From positions 21,898 through 85,897 of the forward strand of contig JAADGV010000002.1 in the NCBI GenBank assembly GCA_013152205.1: a stretch of 64,000 bases of DNA, written 5' to 3'. Under the pieces are notes generated by a model. That model worked only from the letters and a program-made list of their open reading frames with translations, searched no databases and was not told the DNA's origin. The DNA comes from Planctomycetota bacterium. GTDB lineage: Bacteria; Planctomycetota; Planctomycetia; Pirellulales; Lacipirellulaceae. Below are positions 34,664 to 44,587 of this stretch, one piece after another. Position 1 is the first letter of the stretch; every line of letters starts with the position of its first letter. A program made the position numbers and the translations under genes.

Positions 34664-36700
34664 TTAAATATAGACTCGCCGATTATAGATATACCACTCT
34701 AGGACTAGCACAACCAGTGCCCCAACCAGCAATAGCTTCCAAAGCTCGCGTCTTACGGGCGAAGATAGCGATTGTGCGGAAACGTCGACGTAACCGATAG
34801 AAAGCGAATCGACGACTTTTACGCCATCTTCGTCTTCCTGCCGTACCCGCAGCCGGATGTCGCTTTCTGCACGATCGAAGAGGTTAACCGCAAACTGTTT
34901 TACAAGCTTGCCGCCCTCCCAGACCTTATAGACCCCCAATTGCCCTGTCTCGTGGAATGAGAGCCGCCCTGGGGTATCGATACGCAGTTCTCGGCGCGAG
35001 CCGTCTGGCAGCTCAACCTCGAATTTTTCTGTTTGGCTGTTCATGCGAAGCTCGACCAGTTTTTCGGGCTTGTTGTGTAGCGAGGATGTCCCACCAGTGT
35101 TAGAAAAATATCCCAACACATTCAACCAGAAACTGGGGAAACTATACTTTCGGGGCCAGTCGGTGTTGTAGGTGCGTTGCCCTTGTTCGTCGGTGCCAAC
35201 AATTTCGAAGCTGAGGACGGCATCTTCGTAGCGACCGCGTGGAGCGATCGAAAAAATCGGGCCTTTGGTCGAATCGATCAACACTCGCCCTCCGAGTGGA
35301 GGCTTTACCGTTTGTGCGTCGATAATCTGCACGTTGCCCAACTCTAGAAGATTAAGAAGCGGGTGGCTACGTTGCCAATCGATAATTTGCGGACCGTAGA
35401 CTGGCTCTTTTTTAGTTCCTTGCGTCCACTCGTTTGTCGGGGGTATGCGTCCAACAAAAACGGTATTTGCCAAAGGCATCGTCTTGGGTTGGCATTGGTC
35501 GAAAATAATTAGGTCGTATGTTTCTTCTTGCGATTGTTTAAGAAACTCATCTTTCTGAAGAACCTCGGGAGATACTTTCTCCACTTTGGCAAGACGCTTG
35601 GCACGCTCGGTCGACAGGGCGGATTCGAGCGCCATGTTGCCTGGCGTTACCAGCAGCACTCGGGCATCACGGCGGCTTTCGACGATGGCATACGCTTCGT
35701 TATCTATGGACAGCCGATCGCCAAAGTCGCTGGGGATGTCGAGCTTTGCCCGCAAGATGCCTTCGACCTCGACACCTAGGTTGAATGTTGTCGAACTGGT
35801 GCTGTCGGCTGCGACTTCAAGTCTTGCCGCGTCGAGTAGTCGCTCGTTGAGATAGAGTTCGACAATCGCCGTTTGCGTCTGGTCGCTAAAGTTGGCGACC
35901 TGGATAAATGCCTGTTGATGCTCGGGTCGCTCTTCGCCACGCCGCGTGTTGAGCGCCGTGATTGCCAAATTCTGCGCCTCGAAAGTACCGATCGGCAGAA
36001 ACAGAGGCTGAAGATTGCCGAGCGAAAAACCTTCGACCCCTCGAAATTTGCCGTCACTAAAGACATAGAGTTCGACATCTTGCTGCTCGGTGACTTCAAA
36101 CTCTCCGGCAGCATCGTCGACTGTGACACGCCCAGGGTTCGCAAATCCGTCAGCCAACTCCAATGCGCCAGTCAGGTCGGTTAGGCCTGCGGAGGGTTCA
36201 ATCCGTTCTAATGCTTCGCGCAGCAAGCGGCGATTATTCGTGAATTCCTGCACGACATTCGGTTGCTCGGCAAACGAAATGATCATGGCAGACATGCCCA
36301 ACTCGAATTGGTCGATGAGTGCCGCCACTCGCGATTTCGCATCCTCTAGCCGGGTAATTCCCGTTTTTGTATCGGTTGCCGACATGCTGGCTGAGTTATC
36401 GATCAGGAAAATAAACCGCCGCCCCTCGAGCGACTGCCCCTGCCACCCTGGTCGTAAGAGGGCCAATATTACCAAAGCAATGACAAGCAATTGAAGAAGC
36501 AAAAGCAAGCTTTTTCGCAGTCGCTGCCAAAGACTGTTTACGTGCAGATCTTCGATCACTCGATGCCAAAGATAGGTACTAGGAACCTCTAAGGGTTGGC
36601 GTTTCAGTTTCAGGAAATAGAGTGCAAAGATCGCGGGCGGGATCATCCCCATGATGATCCAACTGGTGGGCCCTAGCGAATTGCGAAATAAGCTATCCAT
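34664..36700 (-). CDS. BatA-like VWA membrane protein
   Basis: 678 residues. The N-terminal helices (about residues 10-32 and 62-82) match the BatA/BatB aerotolerance region, here with FALYFLKLKRQPLEVPSTYLWHRVIEDL. A VWA domain follows from about residue 93 with the MIDAS motif LIDNSASMS, then ARVLLVTPGNMALESAL and GRVLIDSTKGPIF in later segments. A C-terminal hydrophobic helix (KLLLVGALVVLVLEWYI) ends the protein. It fits the third gene of the MoxR-DUF58-BatA cluster, which assembles or regulates membrane-linked protein complexes. It starts five bases after the DUF58 stop, so coupling is likely. Confidence 0.88.
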   Translation of the reverse strand: MDSLFRNSLGPTSWIIMGMIPPAIFALYFLKLKRQPLEVPSTYLWHRVIEDLHVNSLWQRLRKSLLLLLQLLVIALVILALLRPGWQGQSLEGRRFIFLIDNSASMSATDTKTGITRLEDAKSRVAALIDQFELGMSAMIISFAEQPNVVQEFTNNRRLLREALERIEPSAGLTDLTGALELADGFANPGRVTVDDAAGEFEVTEQQDVELYVFSDGKFRGVEGFSLGNLQPLFLPIGTFEAQNLAITALNTRRGEERPEHQQAFIQVANFSDQTQTAIVELYLNERLLDAARLEVAADSTSSTTFNLGVEVEGILRAKLDIPSDFGDRLSIDNEAYAIVESRRDARVLLVTPGNMALESALSTERAKRLAKVEKVSPEVLQKDEFLKQSQEETYDLIIFDQCQPKTMPLANTVFVGRIPPTNEWTQGTKKEPVYGPQIIDWQRSHPLLNLLELGNVQIIDAQTVKPPLGGRVLIDSTKGPIFSIAPRGRYEDAVLSFEIVGTDEQGQRTYNTDWPRKYSFPSFWLNVLGYFSNTGGTSSLHNKPEKLVELRMNSQTEKFEVELPDGSRRELRIDTPGRLSFHETGQLGVYKVWEGGKLVKQFAVNLFDRAESDIRLRVRQEDEDGVKVVDSLSIGYVDVSAQSLSSPVRRELWKLLLVGALVVLVLEWYIYNRRVYI

Positions 36701-36705
36701 GGTGT

Positions 36706-37599
36706 TTAGCGAACAAGCCCTCGGCGTCGTAAGTGGCTAGCAACCAGCTCTTCTACTGGCAATTGGTTGTTGGCCATCAGATAGTGAATGCCGCGGCGCG
36801 AACAGAAATCTTGTGCTCCCTTCACAAATGAATCCAGCGTTTTTTGATACCGATTCAAGAGAGGGACGCTGACGGTAATCTCTGCTACGTCTTGATCTTC
36901 GCAATCGACCAATTTCAGGTCGCCTTTTACCTCGGGCTCTAGCTCTTCTTGAGAAAGCACGTGGATCACAAAGCAATCGACTTGATGAGAAACAAAATAC
37001 TTGAGCGCCGTTTCGTATCCCTCTTTGTCCATCAGGTCGCTAATGAAGACGACGACTCCACGACCAGCATTGCGAAGACAGAAATTCTTCACGCCTTCGG
37101 CAAGCGATATCGTTTCGCCAGACTGAATCGATTCGACGTGCTGCAACATTCGCCAAACGCTTTGCCGGCCACGAAGAATGGGGCTTCGCTCGCCTGGCCC
37201 TTGTGCAAGCGTTTCGATCCGCACTCGATCGGCCCGAATCAATCCCACAAACCCCAGTGCTGCCGCTAATTGTTTGGCATACTCCAACTTCGTCGGACTG
37301 CCAAAATCCATCGACATACTTGCGTCGATCAGCGTATAGAAATGCAGATCTTCTTCTTCCAAGAACAGTTTGATGATTAGTTTGTCGAGGCGGGCATAAA
37401 GATTCCAATCCAATAGCCGCAGATCGTCGCCCGGCACGTAGTTGCGAAAGTCGGCAAACTCGACGCTCTGCCCCTTGTGCTTGCTCCGCCGTTCGCCCTT
37501 CATGCGGCCACGAAATATTTTGCGAGTCACCAACTCCAGCCGTTCTAACTGGGCAAGCAACTCGGGCGACAACAATGGTGTTTCACTAACCTTAGCCAA
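36706..37599 (-). CDS. DUF58 domain protein
   Basis: 297 residues. The DUF58 signature is FRNYVPGDDLRLLDWNLYARLDKL around residues 51-74, then LEEEDLHFYTLIDASMSMDFG with a VWA-like D-x-S-x-S near residue 93. The C-terminal GVVVFISDLMDKEGYETAL and HVLSQEELEPEVKGDLKLVD belong to the same VWA-type fold. In the MoxR cluster it is thought to be a client or adaptor for the ATPase. It sits between moxR-like (37665-38684) and the BatA-like gene. Cytoplasmic; no membrane helix. Confidence 0.9.
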   Translation of the reverse strand: MAKVSETPLLSPELLAQLERLELVTRKIFRGRMKGERRSKHKGQSVEFADFRNYVPGDDLRLLDWNLYARLDKLIIKLFLEEEDLHFYTLIDASMSMDFGSPTKLEYAKQLAAALGFVGLIRADRVRIETLAQGPGERSPILRGRQSVWRMLQHVESIQSGETISLAEGVKNFCLRNAGRGVVVFISDLMDKEGYETALKYFVSHQVDCFVIHVLSQEELEPEVKGDLKLVDCEDQDVAEITVSVPLLNRYQKTLDSFVKGAQDFCSRRGIHYLMANNQLPVEELVASHLRRRGLVR

Positions 37600-37664
37600 T
37601 CGTCTGTTCCTGATGTTTGGTTGCTATCGAGGGTAATTCGCGGGCTTTTTTTCTGTTCGCGTAA

Positions 37665-38684
37665 CTACGACGCCTTCTTCGCTTCGTCCGCTTTTTCGGG
37701 AACGAGCTTGAGGATGTCGCGTAATACCTGATCGGGATCAATGCCTTCGGCTTCAGCCTCGAAATTGAGAATCACACGGTGTCTGAGCGCTGGTAAAAAT
37801 ACTCGACGGATATCCTCGAAACTCACATTGTATCGCCCCGCCAGCAAAGCTCTTACTTTGGCAGCAAGCGTGATTGTCTGTGCCCCGCGAGGGCTGCTTC
37901 CCCAACGCAGATATTTGTTTGTCGCCTCTTGAGCGAAAGGTCCGCCGGGATGCGTGGCCAAAGTGATACGCACGATGTAATCCTGCACATGCGGGGCAAC
38001 GATCACCTCTCGAACCAGTTGTTGCCATTTAAGAATTTCGGCCCCGTCCATCACTTTCTCTGGCTCCACGGTGATGCCGCGGGTTGTTCGATCGATGATC
38101 TCCGCCAGTTCTTCGCGGCTAGAATAGCCAACCACCAGCTTGAAGAAAAAACGGTCTAGCTGTGCTTCGGGCAGGGGGTAGGTACCTTCCTGTTCGAGCG
38201 GATTTTGCGTTGCCATGACAAAAAATGGCAACTGGAGCGGGAGCGTTTTGCCGGCGATGCTCACCTTTTGCTCTTGCATGGCTTCGAGCATTGCCGATTG
38301 CGTCTTGGGCGTAGCGCGGTTGATTTCGTCGGCAAGGCAAATTTGCGTAAAGATCGGGCCTTTCTGGAATTCGAAAGCGCGCCCACCCTCGGGCGTCTCC
38401 ACCACCATGTTCGTGCCCAAGATATCAGCCGGCATGAGGTCGGGCGTAAACTGGATTCTCGAAAAGTCTAAGTTGAGTGTTTGCGCTAGCGTTCGCACCA
38501 ACAGGGTCTTCCCCAATCCGGGCACACCTTCGAGCAGACAATGGCCGCCGACAAACAGGCATGTCAACACGCCATGCACAATCTCGTTGTGGCCAACAAT
38601 CACTCGGCCCAGTTGCTCGCTCACGGCTTTGTAACGAGTGGCAAATTCTTCGGCCCGTTGTTCGATTGACTCGCCTATGCTCAT
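37665..38684 (-). CDS. MoxR-family AAA ATPase
   Basis: 339 residues. Walker [17 protein letters not shown] near residue 53, a family [15 protein letters not shown] segment, Walker [27 protein letters not shown], sensor [23 protein letters not shown], and the C-terminal ATPase lid. MoxR ATPases chaperone VWA-domain proteins and metal-cofactor enzymes. Here the partner genes are the DUF58 gene and the BatA-like gene downstream and the large VWA gene upstream, all on the minus strand with gaps of 5-65 bases. Confidence 0.93.
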   Translation of the reverse strand: MSIGESIEQRAEEFATRYKAVSEQLGRVIVGHNEIVHGVLTCLFVGGHCLLEGVPGLGKTLLVRTLAQTLNLDFSRIQFTPDLMPADILGTNMVVETPEGGRAFEFQKGPIFTQICLADEINRATPKTQSAMLEAMQEQKVSIAGKTLPLQLPFFVMATQNPLEQEGTYPLPEAQLDRFFFKLVVGYSSREELAEIIDRTTRGITVEPEKVMDGAEILKWQQLVREVIVAPHVQDYIVRITLATHPGGPFAQEATNKYLRWGSSPRGAQTITLAAKVRALLAGRYNVSFEDIRRVFLPALRHRVILNFEAEAEGIDPDQVLRDILKLVPEKADEAKKAS

Positions 38685-38730
38685 CGTGTTTCACTTTCGT
38701 AAGTAGCTTGGAGGTGATTCTTTCGGTCTA

Positions 38731-41700
38731 TCAGCGGCGTGGGCTGTCGCCTTTGCCGTCCTGGTCGCGGTCGTGCCAGACTTTTCGTTTTGCTTTGAGT
38801 AGCCGTTCGGTGTAAGACTCTTCGGTCGGCTGCTCTTCTGGTTCTACCGTCTTCTGCGGAGACGCACCGGGCTTCGTCGTTGTTGTGGCGATGGTCGAAG
38901 GGTCGGGGGCTTCTTCGGTTTCAGCACTCTCGAAACGGGTCGTGGCACGTCGGCTTTCTATCTGTTGGCTTATTTCTTGCTTGCGACTGCGTAGTCGACT
39001 CATGGTCTCGGGGATCGCGGCTTCACGCTGCCGGCGAAGTACGAAGTCTCGCCAGCGGCCCAACAGGGGTGCCAGCCAGAGAAAGTTTACCTGCACTCGC
39101 CGCACAAAAACATCGGCAAAAAACAAACAACTGCCCACAACCAAAATCCAGGGCCAGATCGATTGGTCGGAAATAGCCGGCTTGAGATCGCGGCGAAATG
39201 GATTGGTTGGCTCTGAACCCTCGAGCTGGGTGCTGTTGAGTCCTGCTTCGACAATGATCCCTGCTGGGCCTCCCTTTGCTTCCAATTCAGCAAAGGCTCG
39301 CAACAGAGCCATGTTGGTTTGGTGGTCTCGATACTCAGCCGAGTAACCCACATTCACCCCGCTACGAATTGGCGCCTGGCCCTCTCCTGGATTGACAACA
39401 AGCAAATAGCTGCCCGCGGCTTCCGAATCGAATTCCCCCACATAGCGACCTGGAGCCGTCTGTTCGATCCGCACAGGCACCGACGACATATCCGGGGCGA
39501 CGACCGTTGCCGTCATCGACTGGTCGTTCAAAAACTGGTCGTCCTTGTCGAGTGCGGTAACGATGATCGTTGTTTTGCCATCGCGAACATCGGTAGCAAT
39601 GCTGTAGTTGCCCGAGTCGTCGGTCGGCCGCATCGACCAGCGTACCATTTGGCTGAAGAACTTGTCGTAGTTCTCCCATTGGGTCCACTGGCTCGCCCAA
39701 CGGGCGCCAGCATCGGTGGTAAACGCCACCGCCTTGCCAGCCCCATAGGTCCAACTCGCAAGTATGGTGGAGTTCTTTTCGGTCGTGGGGAGAGGCGATC
39801 GGATGATTACTTCGACCAGTGGGTTTTGTTTGACCGAGGTGAGTACGAAGCCAGATATCGGCGGCAAGCCACCCTCAAGGCCCTGGATCAGTTCATGTTG
39901 CGACACAATGACTGGGGCAACTGGCGGCTTCGGCTCGTACGCCAGTGGACGGGCGATGCGTCGCGCTTCGCGTTGATAGATTCTTGGCAGGGCCTTGGCG
40001 TTTTTTACCACGTAATACTTGCCGCCGGTGACCGAAGCAATCTTTTGCATCTCTTGGCTACCAATGGTGCCATGCGAACCGACCGCCACCGTGCTGACCT
40101 TCACCCCCTGCTGTTTCAAACGCCGCAATACGGCTGGGGTCGCAGGCGTCGGGTCGCCATCGCTAATGATAATCATATGCTTCACCCCGACTTTTCCAAT
40201 CCCTGCAAACGCCTTGGCAGCCATCTTGAGTGCTGGATCGAAAGAAGGCATGTCGCCAATACTCATTTTGTCGACTCGCCCGAGCATCATCTTGCGGTTA
40301 GGGCCGACGCGAATCAGGCCCCCCTTGGACTGACCCCAGAGCCATTGGTCCGATCCATTCCATTGAACCAACCCGCAGAAATCGCGGCTGCCGAGCAGCT
40401 TGATCGATTCGAACGCGATTCGTTTTTGCCAGTAATTGCCCCGGGGCATCTCGCCCGCATGCATCATTAGCACCAATGCGCCGACGGGGGTCACCTTGAC
40501 GTTTTTGATTTCGAAATCGACCGGCATTGCCTTTTCAAGTTCGGTATTTGTCCAACCGCCGGCACCAAAGGTGTCTGGCCCCCCCATCATGATTAGCCCG
40601 CAACCCATTTCCCGAGTATTGCGCACCAACATATCGATTTGGTCGTCGCTAAAACTGCTGACATTGTCTGCATCGGTGCCCGTACTTCGCGATACGTTGG
40701 CTAGTATCACTGAATCGTAACGCTGAAGCTCGGCGAGCGAGGTAAACAACCGATCGCTGGGCGTGACCGTCACGGCAATATCTTCGCTTCGAAGTCGCTC
40801 GACCAGGTAGTCGGCTTCGCCCTTTTTGTCCCAATTCTCGATCAGTAGCACATGCCCCTTGCCACGTACCTGAGTAAAAGCAGACGCGATGTTGTTTTGT
40901 ACCATGCCATCCGCAGCAGGGTCGTTGGGGCTGAACCTAGCTTCGTAGGTGTAGAAGTCGGGCTGATCGATTTCTTCGGGAATGGTGTAAACACGCTTTC
41001 CGGGTGGAACCTCGACTTCCTGTTCGGTGAGAATCTCTTCTCGGTCGCCTGCCTTGCGAATGATGCGCAACTTTCCGGAAACCGTCTGCTCGCTACCCTC
41101 GGGGGCGTCGTTTCGCAGCACGACGCGCATCTCGAAGGGTTGCCCCCGCCGAGTGTTGGCTGGCACGTCTACTTTTTCTACAGCTACTTCGCTACGGGCC
41201 GACAAGATCACAGGCACAACATCAATACTCACCCCAGCCGCAGCGGTGGCGCGTGCATCGCGCCGAGCATCGCCGACGTTCTGGTTGCCATCGGTAATCA
41301 GCACGATTCGCTTGGCCGAATCATAAGGGAAGATGGCCTTGGCTCTCTGAATCGCGTTGGCCAGATCGGTGTACTCGGGATCGAGTATCGTTTCTAGCCG
41401 CGAACGCAGCGGAATGGCGACATTCACCAAGGGCATCTCGACCGCCGCATCTCGACCGAAAACAATCACCGCAAAGCGATCGTTCTTTGCTTCGTCGTGA
41501 TATTCTCCGATCGACGTATTGACGTACTCAACCATCGCTTGGCGTTGGTCGGTAGGGATGCTGAGCGATTGGTCCAGCAGGTAGACCACTGTCATCTGAT
41601 CGCTGCGCCGTTGGTATTTAATGTCGGCCAGCGAGAAAACAATGATTGCAAAGACTACCGAGCGCAAGGTAAGGGCCAACAGCCGGCGCCAACGTCCCAG

Positions 41701-41811
41701 GCCCGACAAGCTTTGAAAGCTCACCCACCACATCAGCGGCAATAGCAACAGCAATAGCAAATAGCTGGCGCTATCAAAGGCAATGCTGTGCTGAAACATA
41801 TGAGGGTCCAA
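38731..41811 (-). CDS. Large VWA / glutamine-amidotransferase-like membrane protein
   Basis: 1026 residues with a TTG start at 41811; an ATG at 41799 is equally likely. Two N-terminal helices (LLLLLLLPLMWW and LRSVVFAIIVFSL), then a VWA domain with VVYLLDQSLSIPTDQR (D-x-S-x-S). The middle has a class-I glutamine-amidotransferase-like fold region (DSVILANVSRST and GLIMMGGPDTFGAGGW), and later MIIISDGDPTPATP and a second membrane helix near 900. A charged tail with RQEISQQIESRR and DRDQDGKGDSPRR ends it. It is the usual companion of MoxR in planctomycetes, and transcribed just ahead of it. Amidotransferase activity is not claimed: I did not identify its catalytic Cys. Confidence 0.85.
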   Translation of the reverse strand: MDPHMFQHSIAFDSASYLLLLLLLPLMWWVSFQSLSGLGRWRRLLALTLRSVVFAIIVFSLADIKYQRRSDQMTVVYLLDQSLSIPTDQRQAMVEYVNTSIGEYHDEAKNDRFAVIVFGRDAAVEMPLVNVAIPLRSRLETILDPEYTDLANAIQRAKAIFPYDSAKRIVLITDGNQNVGDARRDARATAAAGVSIDVVPVILSARSEVAVEKVDVPANTRRGQPFEMRVVLRNDAPEGSEQTVSGKLRIIRKAGDREEILTEQEVEVPPGKRVYTIPEEIDQPDFYTYEARFSPNDPAADGMVQNNIASAFTQVRGKGHVLLIENWDKKGEADYLVERLRSEDIAVTVTPSDRLFTSLAELQRYDSVILANVSRSTGTDADNVSSFSDDQIDMLVRNTREMGCGLIMMGGPDTFGAGGWTNTELEKAMPVDFEIKNVKVTPVGALVLMMHAGEMPRGNYWQKRIAFESIKLLGSRDFCGLVQWNGSDQWLWGQSKGGLIRVGPNRKMMLGRVDKMSIGDMPSFDPALKMAAKAFAGIGKVGVKHMIIISDGDPTPATPAVLRRLKQQGVKVSTVAVGSHGTIGSQEMQKIASVTGGKYYVVKNAKALPRIYQREARRIARPLAYEPKPPVAPVIVSQHELIQGLEGGLPPISGFVLTSVKQNPLVEVIIRSPLPTTEKNSTILASWTYGAGKAVAFTTDAGARWASQWTQWENYDKFFSQMVRWSMRPTDDSGNYSIATDVRDGKTTIIVTALDKDDQFLNDQSMTATVVAPDMSSVPVRIEQTAPGRYVGEFDSEAAGSYLLVVNPGEGQAPIRSGVNVGYSAEYRDHQTNMALLRAFAELEAKGGPAGIIVEAGLNSTQLEGSEPTNPFRRDLKPAISDQSIWPWILVVGSCLFFADVFVRRVQVNFLWLAPLLGRWRDFVLRRQREAAIPETMSRLRSRKQEISQQIESRRATTRFESAETEEAPDPSTIATTTTKPGASPQKTVEPEEQPTEESYTERLLKAKRKVWHDRDQDGKGDSPRR

Positions 41812-41861
41812 CTAAAGAAGAGCGGGGTTTGAAATGATGTTTTTTTGGGTTCTGGCCGCTT

Positions 41862-41916
41862 CCTTACGGTCGCGGTTCTGTAGTTAATCCCTTACGGTCG
41901 TGGTTCTGTGGTTAAT
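41862..41916. repeat. 28-base tandem duplication
   Basis: CCTTACGGTCGCGGTTCTGT onward at 41862-41888 recurs at 41890-41916 with 25 of 27 positions identical. It lies between the VWA gene and the NHL gene on the minus strand. Confidence 0.7.
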
Positions 41917-41925
41917 GGCAATGGC

Positions 41926-42903
41926 TTAGAAAACGAATCTTTGGACGCGGTGGTTATTTGAGTCCAGAACGTGCAGCCGTCCTTTGCTATCTTGGACCAG
42001 CGCCCAAGGATTGTGCAACTGCCCGGGGCCTTTTCCGTTCGATCCCCAAACCCCTAACGATTTGCCATCTAAGGTAAATTTCTGTACCCGATGATTGCCG
42101 TACTCGCAAACGTATAAATGCCCCTGCCCGTCGAGTACCAGATCGTAGGGGTAATACAGCTTACCAATTTCGCTCCCCTCTTCGCCCCAATTTTTTAAGA
42201 GATTGCCCTCTTCATCGAAAACCTGGATGCGATGGTTGCAAGCATCGACAATCCAAAGATGATCTTCCGCATCGATCGCCATGTTCTGGGGCCGACGAAA
42301 TTGGCCTAACTCCGAGCCATGGCCTCCCCATTGCAGGAGAAACTGGCCCTTCGGCGAAAACTTCTGCACTCGATCGAAATCGCCATACTCGGCCACATAA
42401 AAATTGCCTTTCGAGTCTTCCACTGCGTCGGTCACAAACCCGAAATTCCCTGGCTCGTGCCCTTGCGTGCCGCCAATCGTGGCGGATTCGATCATTTTGC
42501 CAGCCGTATCGTAAACCAGCATTTGATAGTAATGGGTATCAGCCACCAGAAGTCGGCCTCGGCGGTCGAAACTTAGCCCCGAGGGCCGGCCGTTCTTGCT
42601 TACCGGCGTTCTCCAGCCCCGCAAGAAATTGCCATCCACGTCGAAAACCTGGATTCGGGCAGTCATATCAACCAGATAAAGCCGATCTTCGCCATCGATG
42701 GCAGCAGCACGGGGCTTTTGCAGGCGTCCCTCAGTAATCCCCCGTTTCCCCCAGATATACACGTCCGCCTCTTCTGAGGACTGATGGCCTAGGCAACCTA
42801 CGAAGGAAGTCAATATCACCGCTAGGCAAACAACCCCTGGCCAGCGCAGCGCGGTCGCCCGATTCGCTAACCACGGCAAAATAAGCTCCGATAGTGCCAC
42901 CAT
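41926..42903 (-). CDS. NHL-repeat beta-propeller lipoprotein
   Basis: 325 residues from the ATG at 42903; an upstream GTG at 42981 would add 26 residues with no signal-like feature. A hydrophobic segment ends in SFVGCLGH, a lipobox-like site. The rest is about six NHL-type repeats of roughly 45 residues, each with L-V-D or Y-V-E strand ends: RPSGLSFDRRGRLLVADTHYYQMLVYD, RRPQNMAIDAEDHLWIVDACNHRIQVFD, YYPYDLVLDGQGHLYVCEYGNHRVQKF, HNPWALVQDSKGRLHVLDSNNHRVQRF. Probably an extracytoplasmic protein-protein interaction platform. It precedes the VWA-MoxR cluster by 114 bases. Confidence 0.82.
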   Translation of the reverse strand: MVALSELILPWLANRATALRWPGVVCLAVILTSFVGCLGHQSSEEADVYIWGKRGITEGRLQKPRAAAIDGEDRLYLVDMTARIQVFDVDGNFLRGWRTPVSKNGRPSGLSFDRRGRLLVADTHYYQMLVYDTAGKMIESATIGGTQGHEPGNFGFVTDAVEDSKGNFYVAEYGDFDRVQKFSPKGQFLLQWGGHGSELGQFRRPQNMAIDAEDHLWIVDACNHRIQVFDEEGNLLKNWGEEGSEIGKLYYPYDLVLDGQGHLYVCEYGNHRVQKFTLDGKSLGVWGSNGKGPGQLHNPWALVQDSKGRLHVLDSNNHRVQRFVF

Positions 42904-43233
42904 AATTTCTAACGATCTCGGTAAAAAAGTGCGTCGGGCTTTGGACACTTCGTCCCCGCTCTTGCAGGGACTTTTGGCCACAGTCGCATGTCTGGCTGCT
43001 TGACCTCACGCGGCGTAAAACGCTATATTGCGCCATCTAATACACTGCCGCGAGGGCGAGTTGCCAGGGGGTATCTCGCTATCGCCCGGAATCATCATAA
43101 CTATAACGGGCGCCCGCGTGCATTAGCCCAAGCGAAGCCCAGACATTTTTGTTATGGCGGCGTGCGGGGAGGCCTTGCGCTGTGGCACGATCGTCCCCCA
43201 GGAACAGTGTGCGCAGCCCCGAGTTGAAGGCCT
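42904..43233. other. Divergent intergenic region
   Basis: Separates the minus-strand NHL gene from the plus-strand Sua5-phosphatase fusion. No gene, repeat of the families described, or clear operator was seen. Confidence 0.4.
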
Positions 43234-44358
43234 ATGCCGCCGATTGTCATTGACCTACGCCAAGCCGACGATCGTCGGGACGTTGTCCATCGGGCAGTGC
43301 AGACCCTCGCCGAAGGCCGATTGGTGGTTTTCCCGACAGAAACCGTCTACGGCGTAGGGGCCAGTGCGCGCAGCAGCATCGGTGTTGAGAAGCTATTTGA
43401 AGCCAAAGGGCGCTCGGTGGATGCGCCTTTTGCGCTTGCCATAAAGAGTGCTGAAGAGGCTCATGATTACGTACCCAATATGGGAAAAGTGGCCGAACGC
43501 CTAGCACGACGCTGCTGGCCTGGGCCGATTACGCTGGTTGTGGACTATGGCGAAGGCCGGGGGCTCGTTAGCCAACTGCCCAAAGAAGTACAGCAGGCCG
43601 TGGCTCCTCAGGGGACAGTCGGTCTGCGGGTGCCAGCCAACGACGTGGTACTCGAAGTGTTACGCATGTTGGCTGGGCCTATTGCTTTGACCAGTGCCAA
43701 TCGCACGGGCGAGCCAGCCGCGGTGACTGCCGAACAAGCTGTGGAAGCTTTGGGGGATCACGTAGGTTTGGTACTCGACGACGGCCCAAGCCGATATGGC
43801 CAGCCATCAACGGTTGTGTTGGCCTCGGACAAAGGGTGTCGCTGTTTGCGAGAGGGTGTGGTGGGGCAAAACGCATTGGATCGTCTTTCAAGTATGATTG
43901 TTTTACTAGTTTGCACAGGAAACACATGTCGCAGCCCGATGGCTGAGGTCATCATGCGGCAACTCATTGCGAAAAAACTTGGATGCACCGATGCCGAATT
44001 AGAACAGCGCAACGTCATTGTTGCCTCGGCTGGCATTGCAGCAGCTCCAGGTTGCAAACCAAGCCCCGAGGCAGTTGCTGTCGTCAAAGAAAAAGGCCTC
44101 GACTTAACCAACCACGAATCGCAACCATTAACCGAGAAACTGGTTCGCCACGCCGATTTAATACTGACGATGACCACCAGCCACCGTCATGCAATCCTGC
44201 GACGTTGGCCAGACGCTTCGGAGCGAATCCAAACCGTACGACCCGACGGAGCGGATATCAACGATCCGATCGGAGGGCCGGCTGCCGTTTATCGAGCGTG
44301 TGCAGCGGAAGTTGAAAATGCCCTCGAGCAACGAGTCGAGGAAATCGATTTTTGTTGA
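43234..44358 (+). CDS. Fused Sua5/YrdC threonylcarbamoyl-AMP synthase and low-molecular-weight protein phosphatase
   Basis: 374 residues in one open frame. Residues 1 to about 215 are a Sua5/YwlC domain: LAEGRLVVFPTETVYGVGASARS, ARRCWPGPITLVVDY, VGLRVPAND and LTSANRTGEPA. It makes L-threonylcarbamoyl-AMP from threonine, bicarbonate and ATP for t6A tRNA synthesis. From residue 221 (an internal Met) a low-molecular-weight phosphatase begins: IVLLVCTGNTCRSPMAEV with the C-x5-R-S loop, ending with HADLILTMTTSHRHAIL. In Bacillus the same two functions are neighbouring genes ywlC and ywlE, with rpiB next to them; here they are one polypeptide followed by rpiB. The phosphatase could act on phosphotyrosine or phosphoarginine; the target is unknown. 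Confidence 0.85.
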   Translation: MPPIVIDLRQADDRRDVVHRAVQTLAEGRLVVFPTETVYGVGASARSSIGVEKLFEAKGRSVDAPFALAIKSAEEAHDYVPNMGKVAERLARRCWPGPITLVVDYGEGRGLVSQLPKEVQQAVAPQGTVGLRVPANDVVLEVLRMLAGPIALTSANRTGEPAAVTAEQAVEALGDHVGLVLDDGPSRYGQPSTVVLASDKGCRCLREGVVGQNALDRLSSMIVLLVCTGNTCRSPMAEVIMRQLIAKKLGCTDAELEQRNVIVASAGIAAAPGCKPSPEAVAVVKEKGLDLTNHESQPLTEKLVRHADLILTMTTSHRHAILRRWPDASERIQTVRPDGADINDPIGGPAAVYRACAAEVENALEQRVEEIDFC

Positions 44359-44426
44359 CCGACGGGCGCGACCAGACGAGAAATAATTTACCTTGTTTTA
44401 TTGCAAACTCACAGTGAAAAGGAAAT

Positions 44427-44544
44427 AACCACTGAGTCACAGAGGACACTGAGAAAACAGATTCAAAGTCCAATTAGAAGTAGGGTATATGATTCGGTGT
44501 TCCTTCGATTCAAAATACTCCGTGTTCCCCGTGACTCCGTGGTG
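44427..44544. repeat. Gene-less inverted-repeat pair, type A variant
   Basis: The left arm 44427-44453 (AACCACTGAGTCACAGAGG onward) and the right arm 44518-44544 (inverted, ending CTCCGTGGTG) match at 21 of 27 positions. It lies between the Sua5 fusion and rpiB and has no gene inside. Confidence 0.65.
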
Positions 44545-44587
44545 AAATTTCCTTCTTGTTTTCAGTTTGAGTAACAAAGAAGATCGC

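Noticed and set aside
39319..40470. 383-residue plus-strand frame opposite the large VWA gene
   Set aside because: It lies inside a conserved protein on the opposite strand and has no recognisable motifs.
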